NCBI GenBank assembly: GCA_022824495.1 | Contig: JAJDZU010000014.1 | Coordinates: forward strand, 62,001 to 126,000 | Direction of reading: 5' to 3' | Source of the DNA: Chloroflexota bacterium | Lineage (GTDB): Bacteria > Chloroflexota > UBA11872 | DNA: 64,000 nt | Shown here: positions 1 through 8,847 of the stretch, piece by piece | How positions within the stretch are numbered: the stretch's first letter is position 1 | Layout: each line of letters opens with the position of its first letter | Made by a program: the position numbers and the translations under genes | Notes under the pieces: model-generated | The model's database searches: none | What the model was told of the DNA's origin: nothing | What the model saw: only the letters and a program-made list of their open reading frames with translations

Positions 1-156
1 GTGGCGACGGCGGCGCAGCAGCAGGCGCGGGATGCGTCGGATGCTTCGGCAATGGCACTGACGGTTGCTGTGGCGGGACTGGTGGTTGGCGGCTTTGGAT
101 TGCTGACTGGTGTTGGGCTGGCGCTGTATGCGTTCCGTCGGCGCGGCGCCGGGTAG
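1..156 (+). CDS. C-terminal end of a membrane-anchored protein (5' end outside the window)
   Basis: An open frame runs from base 1 to a TAG at 154-156 and gives 51 residues. The tail has one clear hydrophobic helix (about residues 20-42, rich in Val, Gly and Leu) followed by a basic end, FRRRGAG. This is the usual C terminus of an exported protein held in the membrane by one helix. The next gene, a CopC/CopD fusion, starts inside this frame (29-bp overlap), so the two are probably co-transcribed. In copper operons of this kind the gene before copCD is often a YcnI/DUF1775 protein with just such a C-terminal anchor. That identity is inference from context only. Confidence 0.5.
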   Translation: MATAAQQQARDASDASAMALTVAVAGLVVGGFGLLTGVGLALYAFRRRGAG

Positions 157-2398
157 CGAGGCCTCTCCCCGGCAGAGGCTGGAGCTCCGCCGGGGGCGCC
201 TGGCCCTGGCCGTGCTGGCCGCGCTGACGGCGCTGGCGCTGGTTGCGGCGCCGGCTAGGGCGCACGCGAACCTGGTGCGGGCGTCGCCGAGCCCGGGGAC
301 GGCGGTGGATCCGGCGCCGCTGGTGGTGTACGCGGAGTTCAGCGAGGCCATCGATTCGGGCTACAGCAGCCTGGACGTGCTGGACGCCAACGGCCAGTCG
401 GTGACGACGGGTCCGACAGAGGCGGATCCCACCAGCGACGCGGCCATGCTGGTTCCGGTGGATGCATTGGCCGACGGCACCTACGTGGTTGTGTGGCGGA
501 CGCTCTCGGTGATTGACGGTCATGTGATCCGCGGGTCGTTTGCGTTCGGGGTGGGCGAGCCGGTGGCGGCGGACGTGGCGGTGGCGGTGGCTTCGATCGA
601 GTCAAGCCCGGCGGCGGCGGTTTCGCGCTGGCTGCTGTTCATGGGCGTGGCGGTGCTGATTGGCGGGCCGGTGCAAGTGCTGCTGCAACGGCGGGGATCT
701 CGGCCTGGGCGGCGTCAGATCGTGGAACTGCGGACGGCGCTGTTGTTGATGGGCGGAGGTCTGCTGGCGCTGGCGGGCCAGATTGGACTGCTGGGGACGC
801 AGATCCTGGTGCTGGGCGGGGACTCGCTGCTGGCGGGCTTCGGGGATGTGTTTGGGGCGGGGCAGTGGGGTGCGCTGTGGATCGGCCGCACCGCGGCCCT
901 TGCCGTGGCGCTGGTTTTGGCGGACCAAGCCATTTCGTCTTCAGGCGAGCGGCGCGGGCGGATTGCGTTTGGCGGAGTGTTGCTGGCGGGCGTGGTGATG
1001 GCGGTGACGATTTCGCTGGGCAGTCACGCGGCGGCGCTGGGCGACGTTGGGCCGGCGCTGGCGGCCGACCTGATTCACCTGCTGGCGATGGGGGTGTGGG
1101 TAGGCGGATTGCCGGTATTGCTGTTGCTGGCGTGGGAGTCGCGCCAGGCGCGTCCCGATGGCTCCATTGCGGCCGAGCTCACCGAGGTTGCGGCGCGTTT
1201 CTCTGCGGTTGCCACGGTGGCTGTGGGCCTGATTGTGGTGACCGGGGTGTATAGCGCGTGGTTGCAGGTGGTGGAGCCGGAGCGGCTTTGGAGCACGGAG
1301 TACGGCTTGTTGCTGCTGGTGAAGCTGGCGCTGGTGGCGCCGCTGCTGGCGCTGGGGGGTGTGAACCTGGGGTGGACCCGGCCGAGGCTGGCGGCTGGGG
1401 GTGCGGCGGGACAGACGGCGCGGACGGCGCTGCGGACGCTGGTGGGCGCGGAGATTGTGCTGGCCGTGAGTGTGATGCTGGTTGTCGGGTTCCTGACGGA
1501 GCGAGAGCCGGCGCGGCAGGTCAGCGGCGAGGTGGCGCTGGCGGTGGAGGGCGTGGGCGCGAGCGGTGACACGAGCGGTGACACGAGGGTTCGGGTACGG
1601 GTGGTGCCGGGGCGGCCGGGTCCGAACACGCTTGAAGTTGAGGTGGCGTCGCCGGCCGGCGGGCGGGCCGTGGACGCGGAGGTGGAGCTGCAGCTTCGGT
1701 ATCTCGATACCGACCTGGGGACGACGGTTGAGCGACCGGTTCGTACCGAGGACGGCAGGTTCGCGGTGGAGACCGATGCCTTTGCGCTGGCGGGCATGTG
1801 GCAGGTGCTGGCAATCGTGCGGCAGCCGGGGGCCTTCGATGCGCGGGTGCCGGTGCGGCTGAACATCGGGTCGCCCACGGCGATTGGCGTGGCGGAGATC
1901 GATGCGGCGGTCGCGGTGCGGTTCTGGGGGCTGGCGCTGGCCGGGATGGGCTTTGTGCTGGCGCTGGCCACGCTGGCGCGCCAGGGCTGGGCGGCGCGCG
2001 CTCGCCAAGCGGGGACCGGGGCGGGCTTTGCCGCCATTTTGCTGGGGGCGGGGCTGCTGATCATCGGACCGCCGCAGGGCGTCTCGGTGTCAGCGGTGAA
2101 CCCGATACCGCCGGACGATGTCTCGGTCAGCGCGGGACGGGCAATCTATGAAGCCGAGTGCGTGAGCTGTCATGGGCCGGCGGGTCGCGGGGATGGTCCG
2201 CTGGCGGCGACGCTGGATCCGCCGCCGCTGGACCTGGTGATCCACGTGCCGCTGCACCCGGACGATGCGCTGTTCGGGTTTGTGTTCAACGGGATCGAGG
2301 GCACGGGGATGCCGGCGTTTGGCGAGCGCTACGGCGAGCTGGATACCTGGCACATTGTCAACTTCATCCAGACGTTGCCGGAGGCGGCGCGGCGCTAG
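128..2398 (+). CDS. CopC-CopD copper-uptake fusion with YtkA-like and C-terminal cytochrome c domains
   Basis: This 756-residue protein is a multi-domain fusion. Residues 1-45 are a signal peptide ending ARA. The mature N terminus begins with His46, and Asp130 and His132 (VIDGHVIRG) complete a CopC-type copper site. A long CopD-type multi-helix membrane region follows (about 165-460). Next come a soluble beta-sandwich of YtkA/FixH type (about 475-590) and two more helices. The C terminus is a cytochrome c domain with haem motif CVSCH (Cys678, Cys681, His682) and a probable Met ligand in GTGMPAFG. CopC-CopD-YtkA fusions are known (Bacillus YcnJ type); the added haem domain is unusual. A GTG at 110 is an alternative start, but the ATG at 128 gives a normal signal peptide. 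The likely role is periplasmic copper handling linked to electron transfer or oxidase assembly (inferred). Confidence 0.82.
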   Translation: MRSVGAAPGSEASPRQRLELRRGRLALAVLAALTALALVAAPARAHANLVRASPSPGTAVDPAPLVVYAEFSEAIDSGYSSLDVLDANGQSVTTGPTEADPTSDAAMLVPVDALADGTYVVVWRTLSVIDGHVIRGSFAFGVGEPVAADVAVAVASIESSPAAAVSRWLLFMGVAVLIGGPVQVLLQRRGSRPGRRQIVELRTALLLMGGGLLALAGQIGLLGTQILVLGGDSLLAGFGDVFGAGQWGALWIGRTAALAVALVLADQAISSSGERRGRIAFGGVLLAGVVMAVTISLGSHAAALGDVGPALAADLIHLLAMGVWVGGLPVLLLLAWESRQARPDGSIAAELTEVAARFSAVATVAVGLIVVTGVYSAWLQVVEPERLWSTEYGLLLLVKLALVAPLLALGGVNLGWTRPRLAAGGAAGQTARTALRTLVGAEIVLAVSVMLVVGFLTEREPARQVSGEVALAVEGVGASGDTSGDTRVRVRVVPGRPGPNTLEVEVASPAGGRAVDAEVELQLRYLDTDLGTTVERPVRTEDGRFAVETDAFALAGMWQVLAIVRQPGAFDARVPVRLNIGSPTAIGVAEIDAAVAVRFWGLALAGMGFVLALATLARQGWAARARQAGTGAGFAAILLGAGLLIIGPPQGVSVSAVNPIPPDDVSVSAGRAIYEAECVSCHGPAGRGDGPLAATLDPPPLDLVIHVPLHPDDALFGFVFNGIEGTGMPAFGERYGELDTWHIVNFIQTLPEAARR

Positions 2399-2874
2399 GC
2401 GCGGGCGCGTCGACGAGCGGTCCAGGTGTGTGCGGCGACGGCGGCGAAGAAGCCGCCGATGACCAGCAAGCTGGGCACCACCCAGTTGGTGGGCTCGAGG
2501 TCAAGGGCGTGAGTGAGCTTGGCGGGGCCGAGGGGGCTGGAGATGTCGAGCACCAGGTTCCAGTGGACTTCTTCGGGGCTTGGCTCGACGAACTCGTAGA
2601 CGGCGCCGGACTCGAAGGCGGTGTATTGGGCGATTTCGACGCCGTTCTCGAAGACGGTCACCTTGACTTCGGCGCCGGGGATGCGCGCGCCGGTGGAGAC
2701 GTTGCGGAGGTCGACGGAGTAGTCGAGCCAGCCCTCGGCCCAGTTGGCGAAGGCGCGCACCTGGTAGGGGCCGGTGGCGCCGGTGTAGACGAGGTCGCCG
2801 CCGTGGGCCAGGACGGGCGTTGTCGTGGCCGCCAGCAGGATCAGCGCCGGCAGGAAGCGCACGAGGCGTCGCAT
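2395..2874 (-). CDS. Exported FixH/YtkA-like protein with C-terminal membrane anchor
   Basis: This 159-residue protein has a signal peptide (MRRLVRFLPALILLAATT, cleavage near VLA-HGG) and a beta-rich domain of about 100 residues. One transmembrane helix near the C terminus (WVVPSLLVIGGFFAAVAA) is followed by a basic tail. The start ATG overlaps the TAA stop of the upstream thioredoxin-like gene by one base (TAATG), which indicates translational coupling and fixes the start. The beta-sandwich plus helix resembles the YtkA/FixH group, which also appears inside the convergent CopCD fusion. Its 3' end overlaps that gene by 4 bp. Copper or cytochrome oxidase assembly is a reasonable context-based guess; no catalytic residues are visible. 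Confidence 0.65.
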   Translation of the reverse strand: MRRLVRFLPALILLAATTTPVLAHGGDLVYTGATGPYQVRAFANWAEGWLDYSVDLRNVSTGARIPGAEVKVTVFENGVEIAQYTAFESGAVYEFVEPSPEEVHWNLVLDISSPLGPAKLTHALDLEPTNWVVPSLLVIGGFFAAVAAHTWTARRRARA

Positions 2875-3848
2875 TAGCGCAGTGGCGGCCCAGCCACGGC
2901 GGCGATCGCGGGTTCGAGTTCGGCGGCGCCAACCAGGCCTTCGAAGCGCGCGGCCACGTGTCCAGAAGGGTCGACGACAAAGATCCAAGGCTCGGTTTCC
3001 AAATTCCACTCGCGTGCCACGTCTGTCCAGACAAGGCGTCCCTCGGTGCGGGCGATGCCGAGATCGAATGGTTCAAGGTGGATGAAGCGCACGCGGTCGC
3101 CCAGTTGCTCGTGTAGGTCGCCGACCACGGCGGTGACGGGTCCGCACATCGCCGACGTGCAGAAGGCGGGCGTGCTAAACGCGACTACGAATGGCTCGTT
3201 CGCGGCAAGCGCGTTGGCGACGGTGTGCTGGTAAAGGGCCGGGAGGGGTGGGTCGGCGGTGGTCAGGAGGTCGAGATCCGCGACGTTGTCGACCGTGGGA
3301 TGGGCGGTGGCGGGCGCCGGGTCTCCCACCCGCGGAGTGTCGGTACGTTGTCCGACCTGGAAGACCGTGGACGCGGAGAAGGCCGAGCCGTTGGCCGGAT
3401 GTATCTCCAGATCGGCGCGCCAGAGACCCTCGTCGAAGCTGGCGTCGTCGACGAGGTAGTAGGAGCGGGCCAGGTCGTGGACGTGAACCTGGCCGTCTTC
3501 GTGGATGTGGTTGTAGCTGCCGCCGGCGACGTATTCCCTGGCGGGGACTTCGAAGCGGAACTCGTCGCGTTCGCCAATCAGCCGCAGAAAGCGCACCTGG
3601 ATCCGCGCGCCGGTTATCGCGGTACTTTCGCCGTCCACCACCACGAATGGGAAGCGATGCGGGCCCGGCAGCATTTCGTTGACCGCCAGGAAGACGCTGA
3701 TGTCGGGATCGGGTGGCGGCGATCCGCAGGCGGGGAGCCATCCGGCCAGCGCCGGGGTTGCTCCGACCAGGGCGCCCAGCAAGGTCCGTCGCGAGATGGC
3801 AGGGGAGCGGCGCGCCCGAAGCCGACGCAAAGGCTCAAGTGTGTCCAC
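2874..3848 (-). CDS. Tat-type lipoprotein with C-terminal thioredoxin-like domain
   Basis: The protein has 324 residues. A twin-arginine motif (SRRTLLG, Arg20-Arg21) precedes a hydrophobic stretch and a lipobox LPAC with Cys41, so it is probably a Tat-exported lipoprotein. Residues about 45-170 form a beta-rich domain with a His cluster (HIHEDGQVHVHD, 114-125). Residues about 172-320 form a thioredoxin-like domain with Cys230 and Cys235 in CTSAMC. That spacing differs from the CxxC of thioredoxins and is closer to SCO/peroxiredoxin-like folds. The start is GTG at 3848; a TAGACT hexamer lies 6 bases upstream, suggesting a leaderless mRNA. It is coupled to the FixH/YtkA-like gene by a TAATG overlap. 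A redox or copper-delivery role in the envelope is inferred. Confidence 0.7.
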   Translation of the reverse strand: MDTLEPLRRLRARRSPAISRRTLLGALVGATPALAGWLPACGSPPPDPDISVFLAVNEMLPGPHRFPFVVVDGESTAITGARIQVRFLRLIGERDEFRFEVPAREYVAGGSYNHIHEDGQVHVHDLARSYYLVDDASFDEGLWRADLEIHPANGSAFSASTVFQVGQRTDTPRVGDPAPATAHPTVDNVADLDLLTTADPPLPALYQHTVANALAANEPFVVAFSTPAFCTSAMCGPVTAVVGDLHEQLGDRVRFIHLEPFDLGIARTEGRLVWTDVAREWNLETEPWIFVVDPSGHVAARFEGLVGAAELEPAIAAVAGPPLR

Positions 3849-3920
3849 ATTGGCAGTCTAGCCAGTCAATGCGGTGCCCCAACCTGTTAGCTTGCGGGTT
3901 CCCCGCGCATCCACGTTGCC

Positions 3921-4589
3921 ATGCCCGACCCGCATATTTCAGCCAGCGACCAGGACTATCTGCGCGCCATCTACGACGCCGGCGGGCACGAGCGGCGGGT
4001 GGGGACCGGGGAACTGGCGGGCCAATTGGACATAACCCAGGGCGCCGTGACGGTAGCGCTGCAACGCCTGCAGCAGAAGGGGCTGGTCGACTACCGGCGC
4101 TACCAGGGGGCGCAACTGACCGAGGAAGGTGAGCGCCACGCGCTGGAGATGGTCCGGCATCACCGGCTGATCGAGCGGTTCCTGGTGGAGTTCCTGGACT
4201 ACGACTGGAATGACGTGCACGAGGAGGCCGACCGGCTGGAGCACGTGATTTCGGAGGAGATGGAGCGGCGAATCGCGGCGAAAGTGTCCGATCCGACGAC
4301 CGACCCGCACGGAGACTCGATCCCCAATGAGGCGCTGGACGCACTACAGGCCGACGATGCCCGCCAGTTGACGGGGGTCGCCGACGGCACGGATTTTGTG
4401 GTGGCGCGGGTGCGGGACCGCGACCGGGCCGTGCTGGAGTACCTGACGGAGATCCGGCTCGTTCCGGGGACGCAGGCCAGCGTAGTGCGACGCCTGCCCT
4501 TTGACGGGCCGCTGGTGGTGCGGATCGGGGCAGACGAGGTGACGCTGAGTCAGACGGTCAGCGACAGCGTGTTCATCCGGGACGTGTAG
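3921..4589 (+). CDS. DtxR/MntR-family metal-dependent transcriptional regulator
   Basis: This 222-residue protein has the DtxR layout. There is an N-terminal winged helix (about 6-70, with ITQGAVTVALQRLQQKGLV as the recognition region). A dimerization and metal-binding domain follows (about 75-145, with HHRLIERFL, HEEADRLEHVIS and DPHGDSIP). The C terminus is a FeoA/SH3-like domain (about 155-222). The His and Glu residues in these motifs match family metal ligands. It sits beside, and converges on, the four-gene Mn/Fe importer (4649-8687). The importer promoter has a perfect inverted repeat at 8769-8786, the likely operator. Family members repress such importers when metal is plentiful. Whether it senses Mn or Fe cannot be told from sequence. 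Confidence 0.88.
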   Translation: MPDPHISASDQDYLRAIYDAGGHERRVGTGELAGQLDITQGAVTVALQRLQQKGLVDYRRYQGAQLTEEGERHALEMVRHHRLIERFLVEFLDYDWNDVHEEADRLEHVISEEMERRIAAKVSDPTTDPHGDSIPNEALDALQADDARQLTGVADGTDFVVARVRDRDRAVLEYLTEIRLVPGTQASVVRRLPFDGPLVVRIGADEVTLSQTVSDSVFIRDV

Positions 4590-4648
4590 CGCAGTGGGAA
4601 TCCAACCGCTGCGGTAGCCGATTGCACCGGGTGTGTTGGCGGGTCGGC

Positions 4649-5758
4649 CTAGCGGACGGCGGCGGCTCGGGCTTCGTGGCGGCCTTGGGCGGTGAGGCGG
4701 AGTTGGTCGTTTTCCAGGACGATGAGGCCGCGTTCAGTGGCGGTCCGGACGACGCGGTTGGCGAAGGCGGGCGGCCAGCGCATGTGGCGTTGCATGTGGT
4801 CGGGGCGGCTTTCGTCGGTCTCGGCGGGCGTGCCCTCGTGGGTGGCGAGGTGGATGAGCAGCATCTGGCGGGCGAAGGTCCAGCGCTGGCGGCGCTGGCG
4901 GCGGGCGGTGGCCACAAGGCCGCGCTGGGGGGCGAGCAGCAGGACCAGGATGAAGGCGATGCCGACGGCGGTGGCCATGGAACCGGCGATGTTGGCGTCA
5001 AGCACGCGGGCCAGCCAGTAGCCGGCCACGGCCGAGGCAGCGCCGATGGCGACGCTGAGGCCCAGCATGCGGGGGAGCCGGTCGGTGAGCAGGTAGGCGG
5101 CGGCGGGCGGGCCGATCATCAGCGCCACGACCAGGATTGACCCCACAGCATCAAAGGCGCCAACGGCGGTAATCGAGACTAGCGACATCAGTCCGTAGTG
5201 GACGATTGCCGGCGAGAAGCCAAGCGCCGCGGCAAGGGCTGGATCAAATGTGGCCAGCTTGAGTTCCTTGAAGAACAGAGCTGTGCATGCAAGGTTGATG
5301 AGCAGGATGGCGCCCATGACCCAAAGTGCGATCGGTCCGAGATCGACACTGAACGGAGCGAAGCGGTTGAAGGGCGCAAAGGCGATTTCGCCGAGCAATA
5401 CCGCATCGCTGTCCAGGTGCACATCACCCGCCAGGCTGGAAATCAAGATCACGGCAATAGAAAAGAGGGCCGGGAACACCAGACCGATTGCCGCGTCCTC
5501 GCGCACGAGGCCAGTGCGACTGACTGCTTCGACCAACACGACGGTGAGCAAGCCAACCAGGGCGGCGCCCGCAATGAGAATCGGGGAGCCTAGGTCAGAG
5601 ACGACGAAGAACGCCAATACGATGCCAAGGAGAACGGTGTGGCTGATGGCGTCGCTCATCATGGCCATGCGGCGCAAGACCAGAAAGGTTCCTGGAATCG
5701 CGCAAGCGGCGGCAACCACGACGGCAACCAAGAGGACGTCGATCTGGGCCGAAGTCAA
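4649..5758 (-). CDS. Manganese/iron ABC transporter permease with C-terminal winged-helix-like tail (TroD/MntD type)
   Basis: The protein has 369 residues. Residues about 1-285 form the 8-9 helix ABC-3 permease fold of the Znu/Tro/Mnt family; the N-terminal signature MMSDAISHTVLLGI is typical. Residues about 290-369 are a soluble extension with a winged-helix look, ending in a segment like VVRTATERGLIVLENDQLRL that resembles the DNA-binding part of DtxR-like proteins. Similar tails are known in some Mn permeases such as B. subtilis MntC. Its start overlaps the preceding permease by 4 bp (ATGA at 5755-5758). It is the last gene of the operon 8687 to 4649. Confidence 0.87.
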   Translation of the reverse strand: MTSAQIDVLLVAVVVAAACAIPGTFLVLRRMAMMSDAISHTVLLGIVLAFFVVSDLGSPILIAGAALVGLLTVVLVEAVSRTGLVREDAAIGLVFPALFSIAVILISSLAGDVHLDSDAVLLGEIAFAPFNRFAPFSVDLGPIALWVMGAILLINLACTALFFKELKLATFDPALAAALGFSPAIVHYGLMSLVSITAVGAFDAVGSILVVALMIGPPAAAYLLTDRLPRMLGLSVAIGAASAVAGYWLARVLDANIAGSMATAVGIAFILVLLLAPQRGLVATARRQRRQRWTFARQMLLIHLATHEGTPAETDESRPDHMQRHMRWPPAFANRVVRTATERGLIVLENDQLRLTAQGRHEARAAAVR

Positions 5759-6888
5759 CGGGCGACTCCAGGTGCGCGGCGGCTTCGGGCCAAGCGGTCG
5801 GCTTCGGCCAGTCCGCGGGGAGTCAGCGACCAGCCGCCGGTGTCGTGCTGCCGTGCCAGCCCGTCCGCAGCGAGCTCACTCAGGGCGCGTTCGACGACGG
5901 CGCGGCCGCGAACCGCGTTCAGTGCGCCAATGTCGTGTGGATGCGTCGCGTTGGATCCGTGCTGTGCCGCCAGGGACGCCAAATCGGCGATGACAGCTTC
6001 CAAGGCCAGCATCCGTCGGCTACGCCAGGCGCGTATGCGCGCCCACACCACGCCTCGCGCGGGTGCAAACAAGAGCGACACGACCACCAACCCGGTCGCG
6101 ACCAGCACGATGGTGGGACCTGTGGACGTCTCTGCCGTGGTGCTGAGCAGTGCCCCCAACACACCCGCGGCGGCTCCAAACAACGCCGCGAGGGTGACCA
6201 TGACACCCAGGTGGTTCGTCCACTGCCGGGCGGCCGCACCGGGCGCCACCACCATGGCGCTCATCAGAACCACTCCGACCGTCTTGAGTCCGACAACTAT
6301 GGCGATCACGAGAAGGCCGGTAAGGAGAATGTCCAGCCTGCGCGTGGGCATGCCGAGGGTTGCGGCAAAGTCGGGGTCGAAGCTCAGGAGCTTGAACTCC
6401 TTCCAGAGCGCCAGCAGGGCGAAGAGTCCGAGAGCGCCGACGGCCGCCATGGTTATGACGTCGCTTTCCAGCATGGCGGCCGCCTGTCCGAAAAGAAACT
6501 TGTCCAGTCCGGCCTTGCCGGCTGCGGGCTGACGCTGAATGAACGTCAACACAACCAGCCCGGCGCCAAAGAAAACGCTTAGCGTTAAGGCCATAGCGGA
6601 GTCTGTCTTGATGCGGGACGTGCGAGCGACCCCAATAATGGCCAGGGCTGCCAACCAACCCGCGATAGCCGCGCCGAGCATTAGCACCAGAGGCGCACGG
6701 CTGCCGGTCATCAAAAACGCCAGGGCCACGCCGGGCAGCGCCGCGTGGGACATGGCATCGCCCAAGAGAGCTTGACGGCGGAGCACGGCGAAGGCTCCAA
6801 GGGCACCGCTCACGATTCCCAGCGTGGCCGAGCCAAGCGCGACGGTACGCAGCGTGTGGTCCACGAAGAGGCCGCCCAGGACGTCCAT
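5755..6888 (-). CDS. Manganese/iron ABC transporter permease with C-terminal winged-helix-like tail (TroC/MntC type)
   Basis: This second permease (377 residues) belongs to the ABC-3 family. It has the conserved block LLGDAMSHAALPGVALAF near residue 40 and multiple hydrophobic helices to about residue 280. Residues about 290-377 form a cytosolic tail with a helix-turn-helix plus wing appearance (NAVRGRAVVERALSELAADG, then GGWSLTPRGLAEADRL). It pairs with the 4649-5758 permease to make the transmembrane channel for divalent metal. There is a 36-bp gap to the upstream ATPase gene and a 4-bp overlap with the downstream permease. The tail could regulate transport, but no function is proven for it. 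Confidence 0.87.
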   Translation of the reverse strand: MDVLGGLFVDHTLRTVALGSATLGIVSGALGAFAVLRRQALLGDAMSHAALPGVALAFLMTGSRAPLVLMLGAAIAGWLAALAIIGVARTSRIKTDSAMALTLSVFFGAGLVVLTFIQRQPAAGKAGLDKFLFGQAAAMLESDVITMAAVGALGLFALLALWKEFKLLSFDPDFAATLGMPTRRLDILLTGLLVIAIVVGLKTVGVVLMSAMVVAPGAAARQWTNHLGVMVTLAALFGAAAGVLGALLSTTAETSTGPTIVLVATGLVVVSLLFAPARGVVWARIRAWRSRRMLALEAVIADLASLAAQHGSNATHPHDIGALNAVRGRAVVERALSELAADGLARQHDTGGWSLTPRGLAEADRLARSRRAPGVAR

Positions 6889-6924
6889 CCGTGCTTCGCC
6901 TCTAAGCGGGACTATCGGTGCGAA

Positions 6925-7710
6925 TCACGAGGCTGACTCAAGATCGTTGCCCATGGCGCGTCCACCGATGCCGGCCACGCGTCCGCCGTACGTATGGCGC
7001 AAATTCTCTTCGGTGAACACTCGCTCTACTGGTCCGCCGGCGATGCGCCGGACATTCAGGAGAGTGACCTCGTCGAAGTACTCGGTTACGGTCTGGAGGT
7101 CGTGGTGTACCGCTACTACCGTCTTGCCGTCGGCCCGCAGCGCTCGCAACAACTCAACGATCGCGCGTTCGGTAGTGGCATCGACCCCCTGAAACGGCTC
7201 GTCCATCAGGTAGACGTCGGCGTCCTGCACGAGCGCCCGAGCCAGAAAGATCCGCTGCTGTTGCCCACCTGAGAGCTGGCTGATCTGGCGGTCGGCATAG
7301 CACTCCATGCCGACCTCAGTAAGCGCGGCGGCAGCTCGAGCTCGCTCGGACGAGCCTGGGCGCCGCACCCAGCCCAAACCGCCGTAGGTTCCCATGGTGA
7401 CGATGTCGAGCGCCGTGGTTGGGAAGTCCCAGTCGACGCTGCCGCGCTGGGGTACGTAGGCCACGCGCCGCCGCTGACTTGCGTAGGGCTGTCCGAAAAT
7501 CAGCACTTCACCAGCGGCGGGTTGCAAGAGACCTAACACCGCGCGCAGCAGGGTGGTTTTGCCGGCACCATTAGGACCCACAATCGCCATCAGCACACCT
7601 TGGGGAACTTCAAGGTCGACATCCCACAGGACCGGCCGCTGCTGATACGCCAGGGTCAGGTCCGTGGCCTGGATGGCAAGCGCCCCGCCGGTGCGGAGGC
7701 CGATCCTCAT
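6925..7710 (-). CDS. Manganese/iron ABC transporter ATP-binding protein
   Basis: This 261-residue ABC ATPase shows every core motif: Walker [11 protein letters not shown]-loop ([13 protein letters not shown]), signature LSGGQQQR, Walker B VYLMDEPF and the switch His in VAVHHDL. The sequence [13 protein letters not shown] and the phrase [11 protein letters not shown] are characteristic of Mn/Zn/Fe chelate importers (MntB/TroB type). Its start overlaps the stop of the upstream substrate-binding lipoprotein gene by 4 bp (7707-7710), so the genes are coupled. It powers import through the two permeases downstream. Confidence 0.92.
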   Translation of the reverse strand: MRIGLRTGGALAIQATDLTLAYQQRPVLWDVDLEVPQGVLMAIVGPNGAGKTTLLRAVLGLLQPAAGEVLIFGQPYASQRRRVAYVPQRGSVDWDFPTTALDIVTMGTYGGLGWVRRPGSSERARAAAALTEVGMECYADRQISQLSGGQQQRIFLARALVQDADVYLMDEPFQGVDATTERAIVELLRALRADGKTVVAVHHDLQTVTEYFDEVTLLNVRRIAGGPVERVFTEENLRHTYGGRVAGIGGRAMGNDLESAS

Positions 7711-8687
7711 GACCGCGCCAAGGCTTCGACTATCGTGTCGATGTTATGGCGGATCATACCAAGGTAGGTGCCCTCCGCCGTACCTTGGGCGCCCATGGCG
7801 TCAGAGAAGATCTCGCCGCCAATAATCACGGTGTGCCCACGAGCGGCCGCAGCTTCGATTACGGCCTGGACGGCTTGATCGGGGACCGATGACTCAATGA
7901 AGACCGCCGGGATCCCACGTTCGCTGATGAACTGCGCGAGCTGTTGTACGTCAGCCGTGCTGGCCTCGCTTTCGGTACTGATGCCCTGCAGGCCACGCAC
8001 TTCCAGACCGTAGCGATTCGCGAAGTAGTTGAAGGCGTCGTGCGCGGTCACCAAGACCCGCACCCGCTCGTCGATCTCCATAGCTCGTGACTTGACATAA
8101 GAGTCAAGCTCTCTGACTTGGGAAAGGAAGGTGTCGGCGTTGGCCCGGTAAAACTCCGTGCCTTCAGGATCCATTGCGATAAGAGCGTCGCGAATGGTCC
8201 CGACGGTTATCGACCATAGATCCAGGTCGAACCAAACGTGGGGATCGTAGGCGCCATTGAATTCCGGCGGCGCCAGCAGGAGTTGCCGGTCAATGTCGTC
8301 GGTCACCCGAACTGAATAGACCCCGAGTTCGCCGATCCGTTCAAGGACCCCAGAAATTCCGGCCTCCAGGTGCAGGCCGTTCCAGAACACGGCGTCCGCT
8401 GCTTCGAGCCGAGTAATGTCGCTTTCGCTCGCACGGTAAAGATGTGGATCCACGCCGGGTCCCATAAGGCCATGGACTTCAACTCGGTTTCCGCCTACGC
8501 GGCGTACCGCGTCGGCAATCTGCCCGGTTGTCGCGACGACCGTTAGCGGTCTTCCGCCCTGGCGGAGAACCGGCGCCAATCGGTGTTTCGCATGCGTGTC
8601 CGTCTGGACAGAGGCGTCTTCGCAGGCGGACAAGAGTGAGGCGACGGCCACAACGGCAACGGCGGCAAGCACTCGCAGCGTGCGCAA
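7707..8687 (-). CDS. Manganese/iron-binding lipoprotein of the ABC importer (PsaA/MntA/TroA cluster A-I)
   Basis: This 326-residue protein carries a lipoprotein signal with lipobox LSAC (Cys22). Metal ligands can be placed from the family: His82 (VDPHLY), His150 (YDPHVWFD), a glutamate at 238 or 240 (ISTESEAST) and Asp295 ([10 protein letters not shown]). A His-His-Glu-Asp set is the arrangement of Mn-binding PsaA/MntC, whereas zinc-binding ZnuA and TroA use a third His. The sequence therefore favours Mn (or Fe) over Zn. It is the first gene of the operon, behind a promoter with an inverted repeat in its spacer (8762-8790) and a strong hairpin in the predicted leader (8721-8756). Confidence 0.9.
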   Translation of the reverse strand: MRTLRVLAAVAVVAVASLLSACEDASVQTDTHAKHRLAPVLRQGGRPLTVVATTGQIADAVRRVGGNRVEVHGLMGPGVDPHLYRASESDITRLEAADAVFWNGLHLEAGISGVLERIGELGVYSVRVTDDIDRQLLLAPPEFNGAYDPHVWFDLDLWSITVGTIRDALIAMDPEGTEFYRANADTFLSQVRELDSYVKSRAMEIDERVRVLVTAHDAFNYFANRYGLEVRGLQGISTESEASTADVQQLAQFISERGIPAVFIESSVPDQAVQAVIEAAAARGHTVIIGGEIFSDAMGAQGTAEGTYLGMIRHNIDTIVEALARS

Positions 8688-8720
8688 CGCTCTTCCTTTC
8701 GCAGCAAACCTACTGACGAG

Positions 8721-8756
8721 GGCCGGCAGGCCCGCACCTCATGCGGCCTGCCGGCC
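8721..8756 (-). promoter_or_regulatory. Stable hairpin at the predicted 5' end of the metal-importer mRNA
   Basis: GGCCGGCAGGCC at 8721-8732 is an exact reverse complement of 8745-8756, and pairing can extend further into the loop with one bulged C. On the minus strand the predicted transcription start (about 8755) falls at the first bases of this stem, so the importer mRNA would begin with it. No U-run follows in the minus direction, so it is not a simple terminator. It could protect the 5' end or act in attenuation (inferred). Confidence 0.6.
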
Positions 8757-8761
8757 TGTTT

Positions 8762-8790
8762 ATAGTACCTAAAAGAATGTTTTTAGTGAA
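8762..8790 (-). promoter_or_regulatory. Promoter of the metal importer with DtxR/MntR-type operator in the spacer
   Basis: Read on the minus strand, there is a -35 TTCACT (8785-8790), a 17-bp spacer and a -10 TACTAT (8762-8767). Bases 8769-8786 form an inverted repeat, CTAAAA-N6-TTTTAG, that overlaps the end of the -35 and fills the spacer. A repressor bound there would block RNA polymerase. The nearby DtxR-family gene is the natural candidate. The motif is AT-rich against a GC-rich background, which makes chance less likely. Confidence 0.7.
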
Positions 8791-8847
8791 GTCAAATCCT
8801 TTGGGCTCACAACGAGCGGTGGCGCCACTTGCGGACGACCAAATGCA

